DNA from: DAOUBP01 sp964513075
GTDB taxonomy: Bacteria > Chloroflexota > Anaerolineae > CG2-30-64-16
Assembly: GCA_964513075.1 (NCBI GenBank)
Contig: CAZELR010000001.1
Span: 62,001-126,000, forward strand
Length of the DNA: 64,000 bases
Direction of reading: 5' to 3'
This document shows positions 15,925-24,982 of the stretch, piece by piece. The translations under genes and the position numbers were made by a program. The notes below the pieces were generated by a model that saw only the letters and a list, made by a program, of their open reading frames with translations, ran no database searches and was not told where the DNA came from. How positions within the stretch are numbered: position 1 is the first letter of the stretch; the number at the start of each line of letters is the position of its first letter.

Positions 15925-16830
15925 GTGTTTCTGAGCATTTTCAGCACGGTTTTGCTGCCCTTGGTGCTGAGCGCGGGCCTGGCGTTTTTGCTGGCGCGGT
16001 TTGTAGCCATCAACCCGCGTCCCCTGTCGCAGGTAACGTTCTATCTGTTCAGTCCCGCGCTGGCCTTTGTGTCCCTTGCCGGCACGACGCTGGCCCCCGA
16101 GTTGTTGGGTCGGCTCGTGTTGTTGAAGGTGTTATCCTTCCTGGTCATGCTGCCGTTGGCGCAGTGGATGGCGAACCGGCTCAAGCTGCCTGCGGCAGCC
16201 AGCAGCGCGTTCGTGCTGGCGGTGTTGTTCGGCAACTCAGGCAACTACGGCCTTTCGGTCAACGAATACGCGTTCGGTCAGCCAGGCTTGACGCTGGCGG
16301 TCATTTGTTACGTCACCGATAACATGCTGGTCAACTCCTTCGGAGTGTACATTGCAGCTCGCGGCCGCGCCAGCATGCGACAGGCCGTGCAATCGGTATT
16401 CCGCAACCCGGCCCTGTATGCCGTGACCTTGGGCTTGGCCGTCCATCAGTTCGGCTGGCAGACCCCTTTGCCGATTTGGCGAGGACTGGAATCGTTGAGC
16501 CGTGCTGCGGTGCCGGCCATGCTGGTGGTGCTCGGGATGCAATTGGCCACGATGTCGCTGGCTCGCGGTCATTGGCGCACCGTAGGTGTGGCATCTGTTA
16601 TGCGGCTGATTCTCGCGCCGCTGCTTGCTTTTGCTTTGGTGATTCCTTTGGGGTTGACCGGACTGCCTCGGCAGGTGGCGATTGTGGAAACAGCCGTGCC
16701 GACTGCGGTGATGACCAGCATTGTCGCCAGCCAGTATGAGGCGGAGCCCGGTTTAGTGGCCAGCATTGTGCTCGTCTCGTCGCTCGTCAGCCTGGTGACG
16801 GTGACTGCGCTCCTGGCATGGATTTTGTGA
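15925..16830 (+). CDS. AEC (auxin efflux carrier) family transporter
   Basis: Membrane transporter of about ten hydrophobic segments, 301 aa. The first half has the conserved LFGNSGNYGLS stretch and the second half a repeat of the fold (VETAVPTAVMTSIVA). Bacterial members move dicarboxylates, malonate or amino acids; the substrate here is unknown. GTG start 15925 with a G-rich stretch upstream. It ends 1 nt before the TPR gene. Confidence 0.85.
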   Translation: MFLSIFSTVLLPLVLSAGLAFLLARFVAINPRPLSQVTFYLFSPALAFVSLAGTTLAPELLGRLVLLKVLSFLVMLPLAQWMANRLKLPAAASSAFVLAVLFGNSGNYGLSVNEYAFGQPGLTLAVICYVTDNMLVNSFGVYIAARGRASMRQAVQSVFRNPALYAVTLGLAVHQFGWQTPLPIWRGLESLSRAAVPAMLVVLGMQLATMSLARGHWRTVGVASVMRLILAPLLAFALVIPLGLTGLPRQVAIVETAVPTAVMTSIVASQYEAEPGLVASIVLVSSLVSLVTVTALLAWIL

Positions 16831-16831
16831 A

Positions 16832-17419
16832 ATGACAAAACAACGCAATCCGGCCAAATCAGGACTTGCTCAGGGAGGCCGCGCCCCTGCGGTGGCCGCT
16901 GACTCTCAGCATGTGAGACGCCTGGCGAGCGAAGGCGCGCATCTGTTGGCAGCAAGACGCCCCGCCGAGGCGGCCGTATTCCTGATTCGTGCTTGGGAGC
17001 TGGACCCACACGACGCAAGCATTGCCATCAACTTGGGTGGGGCCTACATCTTGCAGGGCAAACACAAGCTGGCCATTCCCATCTTGGAGGCGGCGGCTCG
17101 TCTGGAGCCGGACAATCCCATGGTGTGGACAAACCTCGCGGCGGCTTACCTGGGCAAACCGCCGTTTGCCGGGCCCAAGGACCAGGAGCAAGCCATCGCG
17201 GCGTATGAAAAGGTGTTGGCGCTGGATCCCCGGGCGCCGCATGCCCACTACAACCTGGGGTTGATCTATCTCGATCGACATGACACGACTCAGGCCGCGC
17301 TGCACTTCGTGAACGCCTTGGCTGTCGATCCCAATGACCGCGATGCGCAGCTTTGGCTGGATCGGATCAGTCGGGGCGACCTCGACCGTGACAGCGGCGC
17401 CTATGAAACGGCGGATTGA
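16832..17419 (+). CDS. Tetratricopeptide-repeat protein
   Basis: 195 aa with about four TPR units (LNLGGAYILQGKHKLAIPIL, AYEKVLALDPRAPHAHYNLG, HFVNALAVDPNDRDAQLW). No signal peptide or enzyme motif. It starts 1 nt after the AEC transporter stop, so it is translated from the same message. Likely a protein-interaction module. Confidence 0.85.
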   Translation: MTKQRNPAKSGLAQGGRAPAVAADSQHVRRLASEGAHLLAARRPAEAAVFLIRAWELDPHDASIAINLGGAYILQGKHKLAIPILEAAARLEPDNPMVWTNLAAAYLGKPPFAGPKDQEQAIAAYEKVLALDPRAPHAHYNLGLIYLDRHDTTQAALHFVNALAVDPNDRDAQLWLDRISRGDLDRDSGAYETAD

Positions 17420-17423
17420 ACCC

Positions 17424-18662
17424 ATGAATTGGCATCAGAATCCCTCACGCATTGCCTGGATTGTGTTGCTGAGCAGCTTTTTCCTCTGCTGCGTGTTAGC
17501 AGTCGGCCTCCCGCTTGGCACGCGCAGCTTCATCCTGCACGCCACACGTCCTCAAGCCGTGCTGGTCGAGTCCACGCAGGGCACCGTCCAGCTCTGGCAG
17601 CCTGAAGCCACCGATCCGCGGGCAGTTACCGGCCGCCGCTCGATGACTGAAGGCAGTCGGCTGCTGACCGACGCCACCGCTAAGGGATTGTTGACGTTGG
17701 CAGCGGACGAGGCGGGCGAACGCGTGTTGGTCACGGTGCAGCTTGCGCCTGAGACTCAGATCACTCTGGCCCGCGCGCGCGGGCCGCGTTTCGCGTCGAG
17801 CCACGACCCGCATCAGGCTGCGCTCAGTTTTCAAAAGGGACGCCTCTTCGTGGCTACCCAGAGCATCGATGGCCGTGACGTTTCTGTGAAGGTGGACACC
17901 CCGCATGCCAACATCACATTGGGGATCGGCACGTTTGAGCTCACAGTGGCCGCAGATCAAACCCAGGTGCGCGTGCGTTCGGGCACGGCGGAGATCGACG
18001 CTGTCGCAGGACCTGCGGGCGCACAACGGGTGAGCGCCGGGCCGGGCCAGCGTGTCAGCATCGCCTCGGGCCTGCCGCCCGCCCTCCCGGTGCCTGATAC
18101 GGTCAACCTCGTTTTGAATGGCGCTTTTGAGCGCGAGCTGGACCCGCTGTGGGACGTGTTCGCCGAGGTCAAGCCGGGACATGAGGCCGGTCAGGTGGCG
18201 CTGACGGATGATGGGCGTCGTCGTGCCGTCCGCTTCAGCCGCCGCACCGAGGATGGTGTGCCAAACCGCGTTGGGATCGTTCAGACTGTCAACCGTGACG
18301 TGGAAGGCTATGATTCGCTTGCTCTAGAGCTGGATGTGAAAGTGCGGTCTCAAAGCGTGCCCGGCGGGGGCGAACGCGCGAGTGAATATCCGATCATGGT
18401 CGATCTGGCTTACACCGACATTTACGGCAAAGACCTGCATTGGTACCAGGGGTTTTACAGCCCATACCCGAGCCTGCCGGCTAACTATCTGCAGCCTACC
18501 GGCGAAAGTGTGCCGTTGGGCATCTGGTACACCTACGAATCACCCAATCTGCTCGAATTGCTCAGCACAACCCGACCCGCCCGGATCAACAGCATCAGCA
18601 TTTACGCCATCGGCCACGACTACGAGAGCCTGGTTGCGAACGTGGCCCTGACGGTGCGTTAG
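17424..18662 (+). CDS. FecR-like domain membrane-anchored protein
   Basis: About 412 aa. One N-terminal membrane segment (IAWIVLLSSFFLCCVLAVGL), then a FecR-type beta domain (VLVESTQGTVQLWQ ... GSRLLTDATAKGLLTL ... VRVRSGTAEIDAV) and a C-terminal galactose-binding-like region. The segment after the anchor is probably outside the cell. ATG 17424 is preferred; an ATG at 17403 would overlap the TPR gene by 17 nt and add MKRRIEP. The role is unknown, probably envelope sensing or scaffolding. Confidence 0.75.
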   Translation: MNWHQNPSRIAWIVLLSSFFLCCVLAVGLPLGTRSFILHATRPQAVLVESTQGTVQLWQPEATDPRAVTGRRSMTEGSRLLTDATAKGLLTLAADEAGERVLVTVQLAPETQITLARARGPRFASSHDPHQAALSFQKGRLFVATQSIDGRDVSVKVDTPHANITLGIGTFELTVAADQTQVRVRSGTAEIDAVAGPAGAQRVSAGPGQRVSIASGLPPALPVPDTVNLVLNGAFERELDPLWDVFAEVKPGHEAGQVALTDDGRRRAVRFSRRTEDGVPNRVGIVQTVNRDVEGYDSLALELDVKVRSQSVPGGGERASEYPIMVDLAYTDIYGKDLHWYQGFYSPYPSLPANYLQPTGESVPLGIWYTYESPNLLELLSTTRPARINSISIYAIGHDYESLVANVALTVR

Positions 18663-18666
18663 CGCA

Positions 18667-18748
18667 GTTGAAATGTGGAATGTGAAATGTAGAAAGTGGA
18701 ATGTGAACATTCGACATTCGACATTCGATATTCGCTATTCGAATCTAT
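18667..18748. repeat. Heptamer array H1 (TGGAATG / CATTCGA)
   Basis: Units of 7 bp: TGAAATG, TGGAATG, TGAAATG, TAGAAAG, TGGAATG, then the near inverse complement CATTCGA x3, TATTCGC, TATTCGA. The two arms would form a hairpin. It spans the predicted start and first 25 codons of the GT39 gene. Confidence 0.85.
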
Positions 18749-20511
18749 GGCTGGTCGTCGTGGTGTTCATCTTCCTGGCCCTGGGAGCGTATCAGCTTCA
18801 CCTGCCCGGCTTGCACAACGACGAGGCCAAAGAGGCTGGTTTGAATGCCATGCAGTTGCTGCGCGGCCAGCCGGTGACCGCGTTTCGAGACGTCGCGCTG
18901 TCGATCGGTCCGTGGCGGGTGCCTCTGATGGTGCAGGATTACATCGGCGCGTTGAACGTCCTGCTCGCGATTCCGTTCCTGGCCGCGGGTGGCATCAATC
19001 CGGTCGCCTTGCGCTGGTTGCCCCTGGTTACTGCGGCGCTGACGTTGTTTTGCACGTGGCATGTCGCCCGGCGGTTGGGTGGTCGCAAGGCCGCCGGCCT
19101 GGCCGTGCTTCTTCTTGCCGTCAACCCGTCGTTTGTGTTTTGGAGCCGGCAGGGTATTTTTGTCACGAATTTGACCGCGCTCCTGTTCATGGCCAGCCTG
19201 GCCGCCGGCCTGCGTTGGTGGTCAGGCGGACGGCGGCAGGATCTCTGGCTGACGGTGTTCCTGTGGGGCCTGGGTATTTACGCCAAACTCCTGTTCGTCT
19301 GGGCCATCGGCGCGATGCTTGGCGTGGCGCTGGCGGCGTGGCTATTGCAGGGAAACACTGCAGCCGCACGCGGTCGCTGGGCCATCCTTCGCCGGCCTTC
19401 GACGTTGGCCGTGGCCCTTTTATGCTTTGTGCTGCCCTTGGTTCCGCTCATCCTCTTCAACCTGCGCAGCGGCGGCACGCTGATCTCGGTGTTCGGCAAC
19501 CTGGGCAACTCCTACTACGGTGTGGACAACAGCGCCTATCTAGCTAACCTGGCGACCCGGGTGGGACAGATCGGTGCGCTGCTGCGCGGGGATCACTTTT
19601 GGTATCTGGGCGAAGCCTACGGCAACGGGTGGGCCGCCTGGCTCCTCGGCGCGCTGATCCTTTTCGCCCTTATCGGCTGGGCACTGCGCCGTCCGGTGTC
19701 ACTGCGCCGGCCGCCGGCCTTTCTCTTGCCCCTCGGTATGCTCGGTCTGATGGTGGCGCAAAGCGCGTTCACCGTTAGCGATTTATTTATCACGCACTAC
19801 GCCTTGCTGTTGCCCTTGATCCCGTTAGCGGCTGGGCTCGCGTTCGGCGCAGCGTGGAACGTGTTTCGCTTTCGGAGCGAAGCTCGTCCTTACCAGGGCG
19901 CTAGCCCGGAAAGTCCTTACCAGGGCGCTAGCCCGGAAAGTCATTACCAGGACGCTAGCCCGGAAAGTCATTGCGAGGGCGCTAGCCCGAAGCAATCTCC
20001 CCTCCGCTTCGCGTTCTCAGCGCTTGCATTGCTTGCGCTGCTTGCCTGGGCCGGGAGCGACGCCTGGACCACCCTCCGCTATCATCGCATCCTCTCCATC
20101 TCGGGTGGCTACGGCGCGCATTCCGACGCCAGCGCGCGCCTGGCGGCATACCTCGACGAAGCAGCGGCTGCCGGCCGGCCGGGGTACGCCGCCCCTGTGT
20201 TGTTAGACTGGGGCCTGGAGGCATCCCTGAGTTTCCTCACGGCCGGCCGCGTCAATCCTGTCGAGGTCTTCGGCTATGAACGGCTGGACGCGCCGGATGC
20301 CGGATTTGCCGGCCGCGTGGAGGGTCTGTTGGCAGATAGCAGCACCGTCTATGTGGGCCCACCGCCGGAGAAGGCGGTGTTTCGAGGCCGAGTGGAGGCG
20401 ATGGCCGAGCTTGCCGCGCAGCAGGGCCGGGTCTGGCTCCAGGAGGCCTGGTTTTCCCAACGCAGCGGCGACGTGCTCTTTGTCATCTATCGGGCGATTC
20501 CCAAGGAATAG
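18673..20511 (+). CDS. GT39-like (ArnT/PMT) membrane glycosyltransferase
   Basis: Integral membrane protein, up to 612 aa and about eleven membrane segments. It likely transfers sugar from a polyprenyl phosphate donor on the outer face. The acidic motif LHNDEAKEAG follows the first membrane segment, as in GT-C enzymes. Odd points: the first 25 codons come from a heptamer array, so the true start may be a later GTG near 18760. A 27-bp unit repeated about four times (19888-19996) encodes PYQGASPES-like repeats in a loop. The catalytic core looks intact. Confidence 0.8.
   Translation: MWNVKCRKWNVNIRHSTFDIRYSNLWLVVVVFIFLALGAYQLHLPGLHNDEAKEAGLNAMQLLRGQPVTAFRDVALSIGPWRVPLMVQDYIGALNVLLAIPFLAAGGINPVALRWLPLVTAALTLFCTWHVARRLGGRKAAGLAVLLLAVNPSFVFWSRQGIFVTNLTALLFMASLAAGLRWWSGGRRQDLWLTVFLWGLGIYAKLLFVWAIGAMLGVALAAWLLQGNTAAARGRWAILRRPSTLAVALLCFVLPLVPLILFNLRSGGTLISVFGNLGNSYYGVDNSAYLANLATRVGQIGALLRGDHFWYLGEAYGNGWAAWLLGALILFALIGWALRRPVSLRRPPAFLLPLGMLGLMVAQSAFTVSDLFITHYALLLPLIPLAAGLAFGAAWNVFRFRSEARPYQGASPESPYQGASPESHYQDASPESHCEGASPKQSPLRFAFSALALLALLAWAGSDAWTTLRYHRILSISGGYGAHSDASARLAAYLDEAAAAGRPGYAAPVLLDWGLEASLSFLTAGRVNPVEVFGYERLDAPDAGFAGRVEGLLADSSTVYVGPPPEKAVFRGRVEAMAELAAQQGRVWLQEAWFSQRSGDVLFVIYRAIPKE
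19888..19996. repeat. 27-bp in-frame minisatellite in the GT39 gene
   Basis: Four units related to CTTACCAGGGCGCTAGCC + CGGAAAGTC. The last unit ends in ATTGCGAGGGCGCTAGCCCG then AAGCAAT, which is a palindromic repeat with ATTGC/GCAAT ends. Translated as about nine residues per unit (YQGASPESP). The frame is kept. Confidence 0.85.
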
Positions 20512-20608
20512 ATTAGATTCTCACTTGCTGGAAATCTTGTGTATAATGCCGTTGCCGGCTCGCCGAGCCGGCATTACGCGTAGAAGATTATTGCGAAGGA
20601 GATGGGTC

Positions 20609-21877
20609 GTGAAGACTCCCGTTCGTGTTACTACTGCCCTGTTGTGCGGCGCACTGGTGCTCCTGGCGCTGATCGGCGCCCTGGCCGGCTGCGGCAGCGC
20701 GCCCCAGGCCACCCCCACACCCACCAAGACCCCGCGGGCCGACGTCGCCGCGCCGGCAGCAACTTCGGTCATTGCCCGGCCGACGCAAGCCCCGACCGCG
20801 ACGCCTCTGCCCATCGAGGTCCCGACTGCCACACCGGAACCTCCGACCGCAACGGTCATAGCCGATCCGACCGCGACGCCGACCGAGTCCGGTCCCAGTG
20901 CTGAACCGCCGGCCCGTGAAGCAGGCATCTCCATCTTTACCGGCCTGCGGCCTGCCGATCCGGCTGTGTTGGAGCGCCGGGCATTGGCGATCAAGGTGGA
21001 CAACATCCCGGAAGTCATACCACAGTCCGGCCTTGACAAAGCAGATGTGGTCGTCGAGAGCCACAAAGAGGGCTGCTTCCTGCGCTTCACGGCTATCTAC
21101 CAGAGCCAGGCGGCCCCGCGGGTGGGGTCGATTCGCAGCGCCCGCCTCATCGATGTGGAGCTGCCGGCGATCTTCGACGCGATACTGGTGTTTTCCGGCG
21201 CAAGCGGCCCGGTGCTGCAGAAGCTGAACCAATCGGATTTGGGCAGGCAATTCCTGACGTCAACTGGCAACGGGGCCCTGTTCCGCGATCCTAACATCGC
21301 GATTCCATTCAATATGTTTGCCAATACCGAGGCTGGATGGAGGGTTGCAGCACAGCAGGGTTGGAACAGAGCGTCTGATCCGTCCGTCGCGTGGGATTTC
21401 TCTGAAAACCCACCTGCCGGAGGAGCTGCTGCGGGGACCATAGATCTTCCGGCTCCTAACATGCGTTCCAACTATTTTGCACAACTGAAGCGACGCTGGA
21501 GTTATGATGCTGCATCCGGCCGGTGGCTGCGTTTCCAGGGCGGCAAGGCGCACGTCGACGCGACGAATGGCCAGCAGCTAACCGCGGCCAATGTTGTGAT
21601 CTTGGAAGCGAACCACGTTAAGACGTTGATCCCGGAGCAGGGAACGGTGCTTGACCAAAGCGAATGCGGAAACGCCTCCATCGAGATCCAGCTTTGGGGC
21701 GAGGGACCGCTGCAGGTGCTGCGCGATGGCAAGGTGTACGAAGGGAAGTGGGTGCGCGCTGACCGCCACGCGCCGTTCCGTTTCCTGGATGCCCAGGGCC
21801 GGGACATCCCTCTGAAGCCGGGCAATAGTTGGTTGGAGGTAATACCCTTAGGCCTGACGGTGACGGTGACGCCCTGA
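20609..21877 (+). CDS. DUF3048 lipoprotein (YerB-like)
   Basis: 422 aa from GTG 20609, chosen because AAGGAG sits eight nt upstream. Signal peptide with lipobox LAGC, then a long Thr/Pro linker (ATPTPTKTP, PTATPEPPTAT) and the DUF3048 domain from about residue 110 (AIKVDNIPEVIPQSGLDKADVVVE, GSIRSARLIDVELPAIFDAI). Membrane-anchored and extracytoplasmic; the biochemical role of the family is unknown. A TATAAT at 20542-20547 may be its -10, but no good -35 is visible. Confidence 0.88.
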   Translation: MKTPVRVTTALLCGALVLLALIGALAGCGSAPQATPTPTKTPRADVAAPAATSVIARPTQAPTATPLPIEVPTATPEPPTATVIADPTATPTESGPSAEPPAREAGISIFTGLRPADPAVLERRALAIKVDNIPEVIPQSGLDKADVVVESHKEGCFLRFTAIYQSQAAPRVGSIRSARLIDVELPAIFDAILVFSGASGPVLQKLNQSDLGRQFLTSTGNGALFRDPNIAIPFNMFANTEAGWRVAAQQGWNRASDPSVAWDFSENPPAGGAAAGTIDLPAPNMRSNYFAQLKRRWSYDAASGRWLRFQGGKAHVDATNGQQLTAANVVILEANHVKTLIPEQGTVLDQSECGNASIEIQLWGEGPLQVLRDGKVYEGKWVRADRHAPFRFLDAQGRDIPLKPGNSWLEVIPLGLTVTVTP

Positions 21878-21898
21878 AAGATAGGTCTGTCTCAACTC

Positions 21899-22046
21899 GT
21901 CATTCTGAGCGGGTTAGCCACTCAACACTTGTTTCGGCGAGACACTAGCGAAGAATCTCGTGCCCTATACTTTCTGAGCAGCCGGAGATGCTTCACTGGC
22001 GATTTGCCGCAATGAATTTTCAGCCGTAGACCCGTTCAGCATGACA
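21899..22046. repeat. MITE-like element, copy 2
   Basis: About 148 bp. Terminal inverted repeats GTCATTCTGAGCGGGT and the complement of GTCATGCTGAACGGGT. The internal pair AGCGAAGAATCTC / GAGATGCTTCACT matches copy 1 (10726-10861). No ORF. The rest of the 21878-22220 gap has one GC-rich hairpin (22185-22216) next to the lytic transglycosylase stop and nothing else that I recognise. Confidence 0.75.
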
Positions 22047-22220
22047 GTTCATATCAAATCCTAAGCTGTCTCTCACGTAGCATTAATCTAGCCCTGCGAT
22101 ACTATAGACACTTCGGGTGCGGGTTCGGGACAGCCCAAGCTCAAGGCAGGTTCCTCCTCCATAACTGAAAAGTGCGGTCTGAGTACGAATCCTCGGCGGG
22201 TGGGCCGGGGATTCGTGCAT

Positions 22221-24866
22221 TTAAGGATACAGCCGCCGATACGCCTCGTAATTGCTCCACACCGCCTGCACGTAAGTGCGCGTCTCGTTGATATTGATCA
22301 GCGCGACCAGCAGGTCATCATCATTCGGCGCCCAATTGTACCAGACCGTGGCGTTGCCCGGCCCGCCGTTGTAGGCTGCAAGCGCGGCGAACAGGCTGCC
22401 GTCGAAGTGGGTCAGCCACTGGCGCACATAGAACGCGCCGAACGCCACGTTGATGTACGGCAGGTACGCCTGCTGCGCCTCGAAGTCGGGCCAGTTGAGC
22501 TGGCGGGCGATGCCCTCCGCCGTGCCGGGCATCACCTGCATCAGCCCTTGTGCCCCCGCAACCGACGTGGCCCCCCCCTCGAAGCGGCTCTCCTGGCGGA
22601 TGATCGCGGCCAGCAGCCGCGGGTCAAGCTCGCGGGCTGTCGCTTCGGTGCGGATCAGCTCGGCATAGGGGAACGGATAGGCGAGCCGCTGCAGCGCGGC
22701 CGGCGCATCCCGCATCGGCTTGCCCGACAGCGCAACAACCCGTTCGGCGCTCAGGAGCGAGAGCCGGTGAGCCCCAGCATCTCTGAAGGCCCGCGCAAGG
22801 GTCGCCATGATCCACGGATCGTTGGCATAGCGCGTCCGCACACGTTCCCACTGCAGGTTTGCCAACCTTCGCAAGGTTGGCAAACTTGCATCGGCAAGCG
22901 CCAACAGCGTCGCGCCGCGACGCCAATCGCCATCGGCCGCGATCGTTTCCGGCAGGCCTGCCCCCAGCGCGCCCGCGCCGGCCCACCCTTGCAGCCAGGC
23001 CGAGATCTCGGCCACCTCCTCTGTCGCGGAGTCCGCATCTGAGGATGCGGACTCCGCGAGGACTTGCGTCTGGGCCGGCCGCAGTGCATCTTCGCGCACC
23101 CATGCGCTGGCCGTCCCCTCGGCCCAGGCCGCGGCGCGCAGGCTGAAGAAGTCGTCCGGATCCGCCTGTTGGGCATCCTGCCATGCGCGCTCGGCAGCTG
23201 GTCGATCGCCGGTGGCCAGCAGCGCCCGGCCCAGCCAGAAATCGGCCACCGGCCGCGAGAAAGCGGGCAGCTCGGCCTTGCCGGCCATCTCGCGCCAAAT
23301 CTCGGCTGCCCGCCCCCAATCGCCCAGCCGGAAAGCGATGACCCCGGCTGCGTGGTATGCCCGCCACGCGTTTGAGGCCCCGGGATAACGCCGCGCGACG
23401 GCCAGGTAGGTCTCCGCAGCAGCAGCCCGGGGCGGCTCGGTATCTTCCAGGCTGGCAGCGCGCCAGAGGGCCAGCGGCGCCTCGGCCGCACCGGGCCGTG
23501 CTTCGGCAAATCGACGATAGACGGCCACTGCCTCAGCCGTTTGACCGGCCGTGCTGCGGGCGCGCCCCTGCGCCAGCCAGGCCTCACCCCACTGCGGGCT
23601 GTCCGGGTAGGCTGCGATGAAGTGGTCCAATTCGCCAAGCCCGCGCTCGGTGTCGCCCAGCGCCAGGTAGCTCAGCCCGGCATAGTACCAGGCTTGTCCC
23701 TGGCGGCCGGTCGGGTCCGCGGCGCGCAGGCGGTCGAAAGCTGCGATGGCCAGGGCGTAGGTGCTGTTGTGATAGTTCGCCAGGCCGCGCTGAAGCTCGT
23801 CCACCTCGCCGCCGGCGTCCAGCAGCGCAACGATGGCGCTGTGTGCGTAGCGGCTGGTGATGTCGGCATCGACCGCGGCCTGCCAGCGCGTCAGCGCCTC
23901 CGCGGGAACAGGGATCGGCGTCGGCGTGGTTGTGGTGGTGATCGGCGTCAGGAGCTGGATCACCTGCGCCGCGAGCTGTGCGGGCCGCGCCAGGGCGTTG
24001 CCCGCCAGATACTGCATTTCCGCCGCCCACGCGCCGGTGGTCTCCTGGCCGCGCAGCGCATCGTACTGCGCGACGGCTTCCTGCGCATTGCCCTGCGCCA
24101 GCGCCAGGTCGGCCAGGCCGCGGCGGATCGCGGTCGTATTGCTCCAGTCAGGTGAGACGGCCAGCGCTGCCCGGTAGGCCGCGGCCGCATCGGCCAGGTT
24201 GCCTTGCGCCAGCCGCGCAGCAGCGATGCGCTGCTGGGTCAGGTAGGCTAACTCCGGGGCCAGCGGCAGGTAGGCGGCGTAAGCGGCCTCGGCCGCGGGC
24301 CAGTTTTCCAGCGCGGCCAGCGCCTGGCCCAGCAGGAATTGCGCGGGCGCCCGGTGCGGATCGGCGGCCGGGGCAGTTTCCAGCAGCTCAGAGAGCATGC
24401 CCCACGCCTCCGCGTGCGCCTCATCCCGTAGATAACATTGTGCCATCCGGTAACGCGCTTCGGCCGCGTGGGCCGGCTCCGGTTCCGTTTTCAACAACTC
24501 GGCGAAGCTGCGCCGGGCCTGGTCGCAATCCCCGATGGTTTGCTGCCAGCGCCCTTGAACGAGGAGGGGCGCCGCCTCGCCCCCCGCATTAACTTTCACT
24601 GCAGGCTCGATCGTCGCCGACGGCGCGCGTGTCGGAGCTGGGATGGCGCTGGCCGGTGGCGCCGCGACCTGTGTGCTGGTAGCGGACAGGGGAAGCGTTG
24701 GGGCCTGCGTTGGAGCTTGCACCGGCGTTGCGGTGAGTGATGTTTCTGTTGTGGGTTGAGCGGCTGGCGTCGGCGCATCAGTGGGTGACTGGACCGTGGC
24801 CCTGCCAGAGCAGCTCGTTAGCATGATGAGGAGCAGCAGGGCCGAGAGAGAACGTTTTCGATTCAA
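22221..24866 (-). CDS. Soluble lytic transglycosylase-like lipoprotein (TPR + GH23)
   Basis: Cleaves peptidoglycan glycan strands. 881 aa from TTG 24866, preceded by GGAGGTCGAT. Signal with lipobox LTSC, Thr/Pro linker, a long alpha-superhelix of TPR-like repeats (about 95-720) and a C-terminal GH23 domain: catalytic Glu in AAIIRQESRFEGG, then GAQGLMQVMPGTA and AYNGGPGN. Architecture as Slt70. Two perfect palindromes (22857-22885 and 23025-23058) lie inside the coding sequence in frame. An upstream ORF extension through a heptamer array is spurious. Confidence 0.92.
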   Translation of the reverse strand: MNRKRSLSALLLLIMLTSCSGRATVQSPTDAPTPAAQPTTETSLTATPVQAPTQAPTLPLSATSTQVAAPPASAIPAPTRAPSATIEPAVKVNAGGEAAPLLVQGRWQQTIGDCDQARRSFAELLKTEPEPAHAAEARYRMAQCYLRDEAHAEAWGMLSELLETAPAADPHRAPAQFLLGQALAALENWPAAEAAYAAYLPLAPELAYLTQQRIAAARLAQGNLADAAAAYRAALAVSPDWSNTTAIRRGLADLALAQGNAQEAVAQYDALRGQETTGAWAAEMQYLAGNALARPAQLAAQVIQLLTPITTTTTPTPIPVPAEALTRWQAAVDADITSRYAHSAIVALLDAGGEVDELQRGLANYHNSTYALAIAAFDRLRAADPTGRQGQAWYYAGLSYLALGDTERGLGELDHFIAAYPDSPQWGEAWLAQGRARSTAGQTAEAVAVYRRFAEARPGAAEAPLALWRAASLEDTEPPRAAAAETYLAVARRYPGASNAWRAYHAAGVIAFRLGDWGRAAEIWREMAGKAELPAFSRPVADFWLGRALLATGDRPAAERAWQDAQQADPDDFFSLRAAAWAEGTASAWVREDALRPAQTQVLAESASSDADSATEEVAEISAWLQGWAGAGALGAGLPETIAADGDWRRGATLLALADASLPTLRRLANLQWERVRTRYANDPWIMATLARAFRDAGAHRLSLLSAERVVALSGKPMRDAPAALQRLAYPFPYAELIRTEATARELDPRLLAAIIRQESRFEGGATSVAGAQGLMQVMPGTAEGIARQLNWPDFEAQQAYLPYINVAFGAFYVRQWLTHFDGSLFAALAAYNGGPGNATVWYNWAPNDDDLLVALININETRTYVQAVWSNYEAYRRLYP
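22857..22885. repeat. Perfect palindrome in the slt-like gene (GTTTGCCAACCTT family)
   Basis: 13-bp arms GTTTGCCAACCTT / AAGGTTGGCAAAC around CGC. It adds about ten residues (LPTLRRLANL) to the superhelix without a frame change. Related GGTTGGCAACC units occur in lhr at 29718-29790. Confidence 0.85.
23025..23058. repeat. Perfect palindrome in the slt-like gene (15-bp arms)
   Basis: Arms CGCGGAGTCCGCATC and GATGCGGACTCCGCG flank TGAG. Encodes an Ala/Ser/Asp-rich patch (AESASSDADSATEE) that looks like a loop insertion between TPR helices. Confidence 0.85.
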
Positions 24867-24888
24867 ATCGACCTCCGTAGGCCGCGCG

Positions 24889-24917
24889 AGTATACCTGTG
24901 ATCCACCCTGAGCGCAA
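24889..24917 (-). promoter_or_regulatory. Promoter of the slt-like gene
   Basis: Minus strand -35 TTGCGC (24912-24917), 17-bp spacer, -10 TATACT (24889-24894). The start of transcription is expected about 16 nt before the TTG codon. This supports the short ORF start. Confidence 0.65.
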
Positions 24918-24982
24918 GAAGGACGATTCGGTGGGGCGTAGCGGTCGTTGCAACACCACTGACGGCGAATATGTGACAGCTT

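Noticed and set aside
22185..22216. Strong intrinsic terminator of the slt-like gene
   Set aside because: There is a GC-rich hairpin next to the stop but no T-run on either strand, so it is not listed as a terminator.
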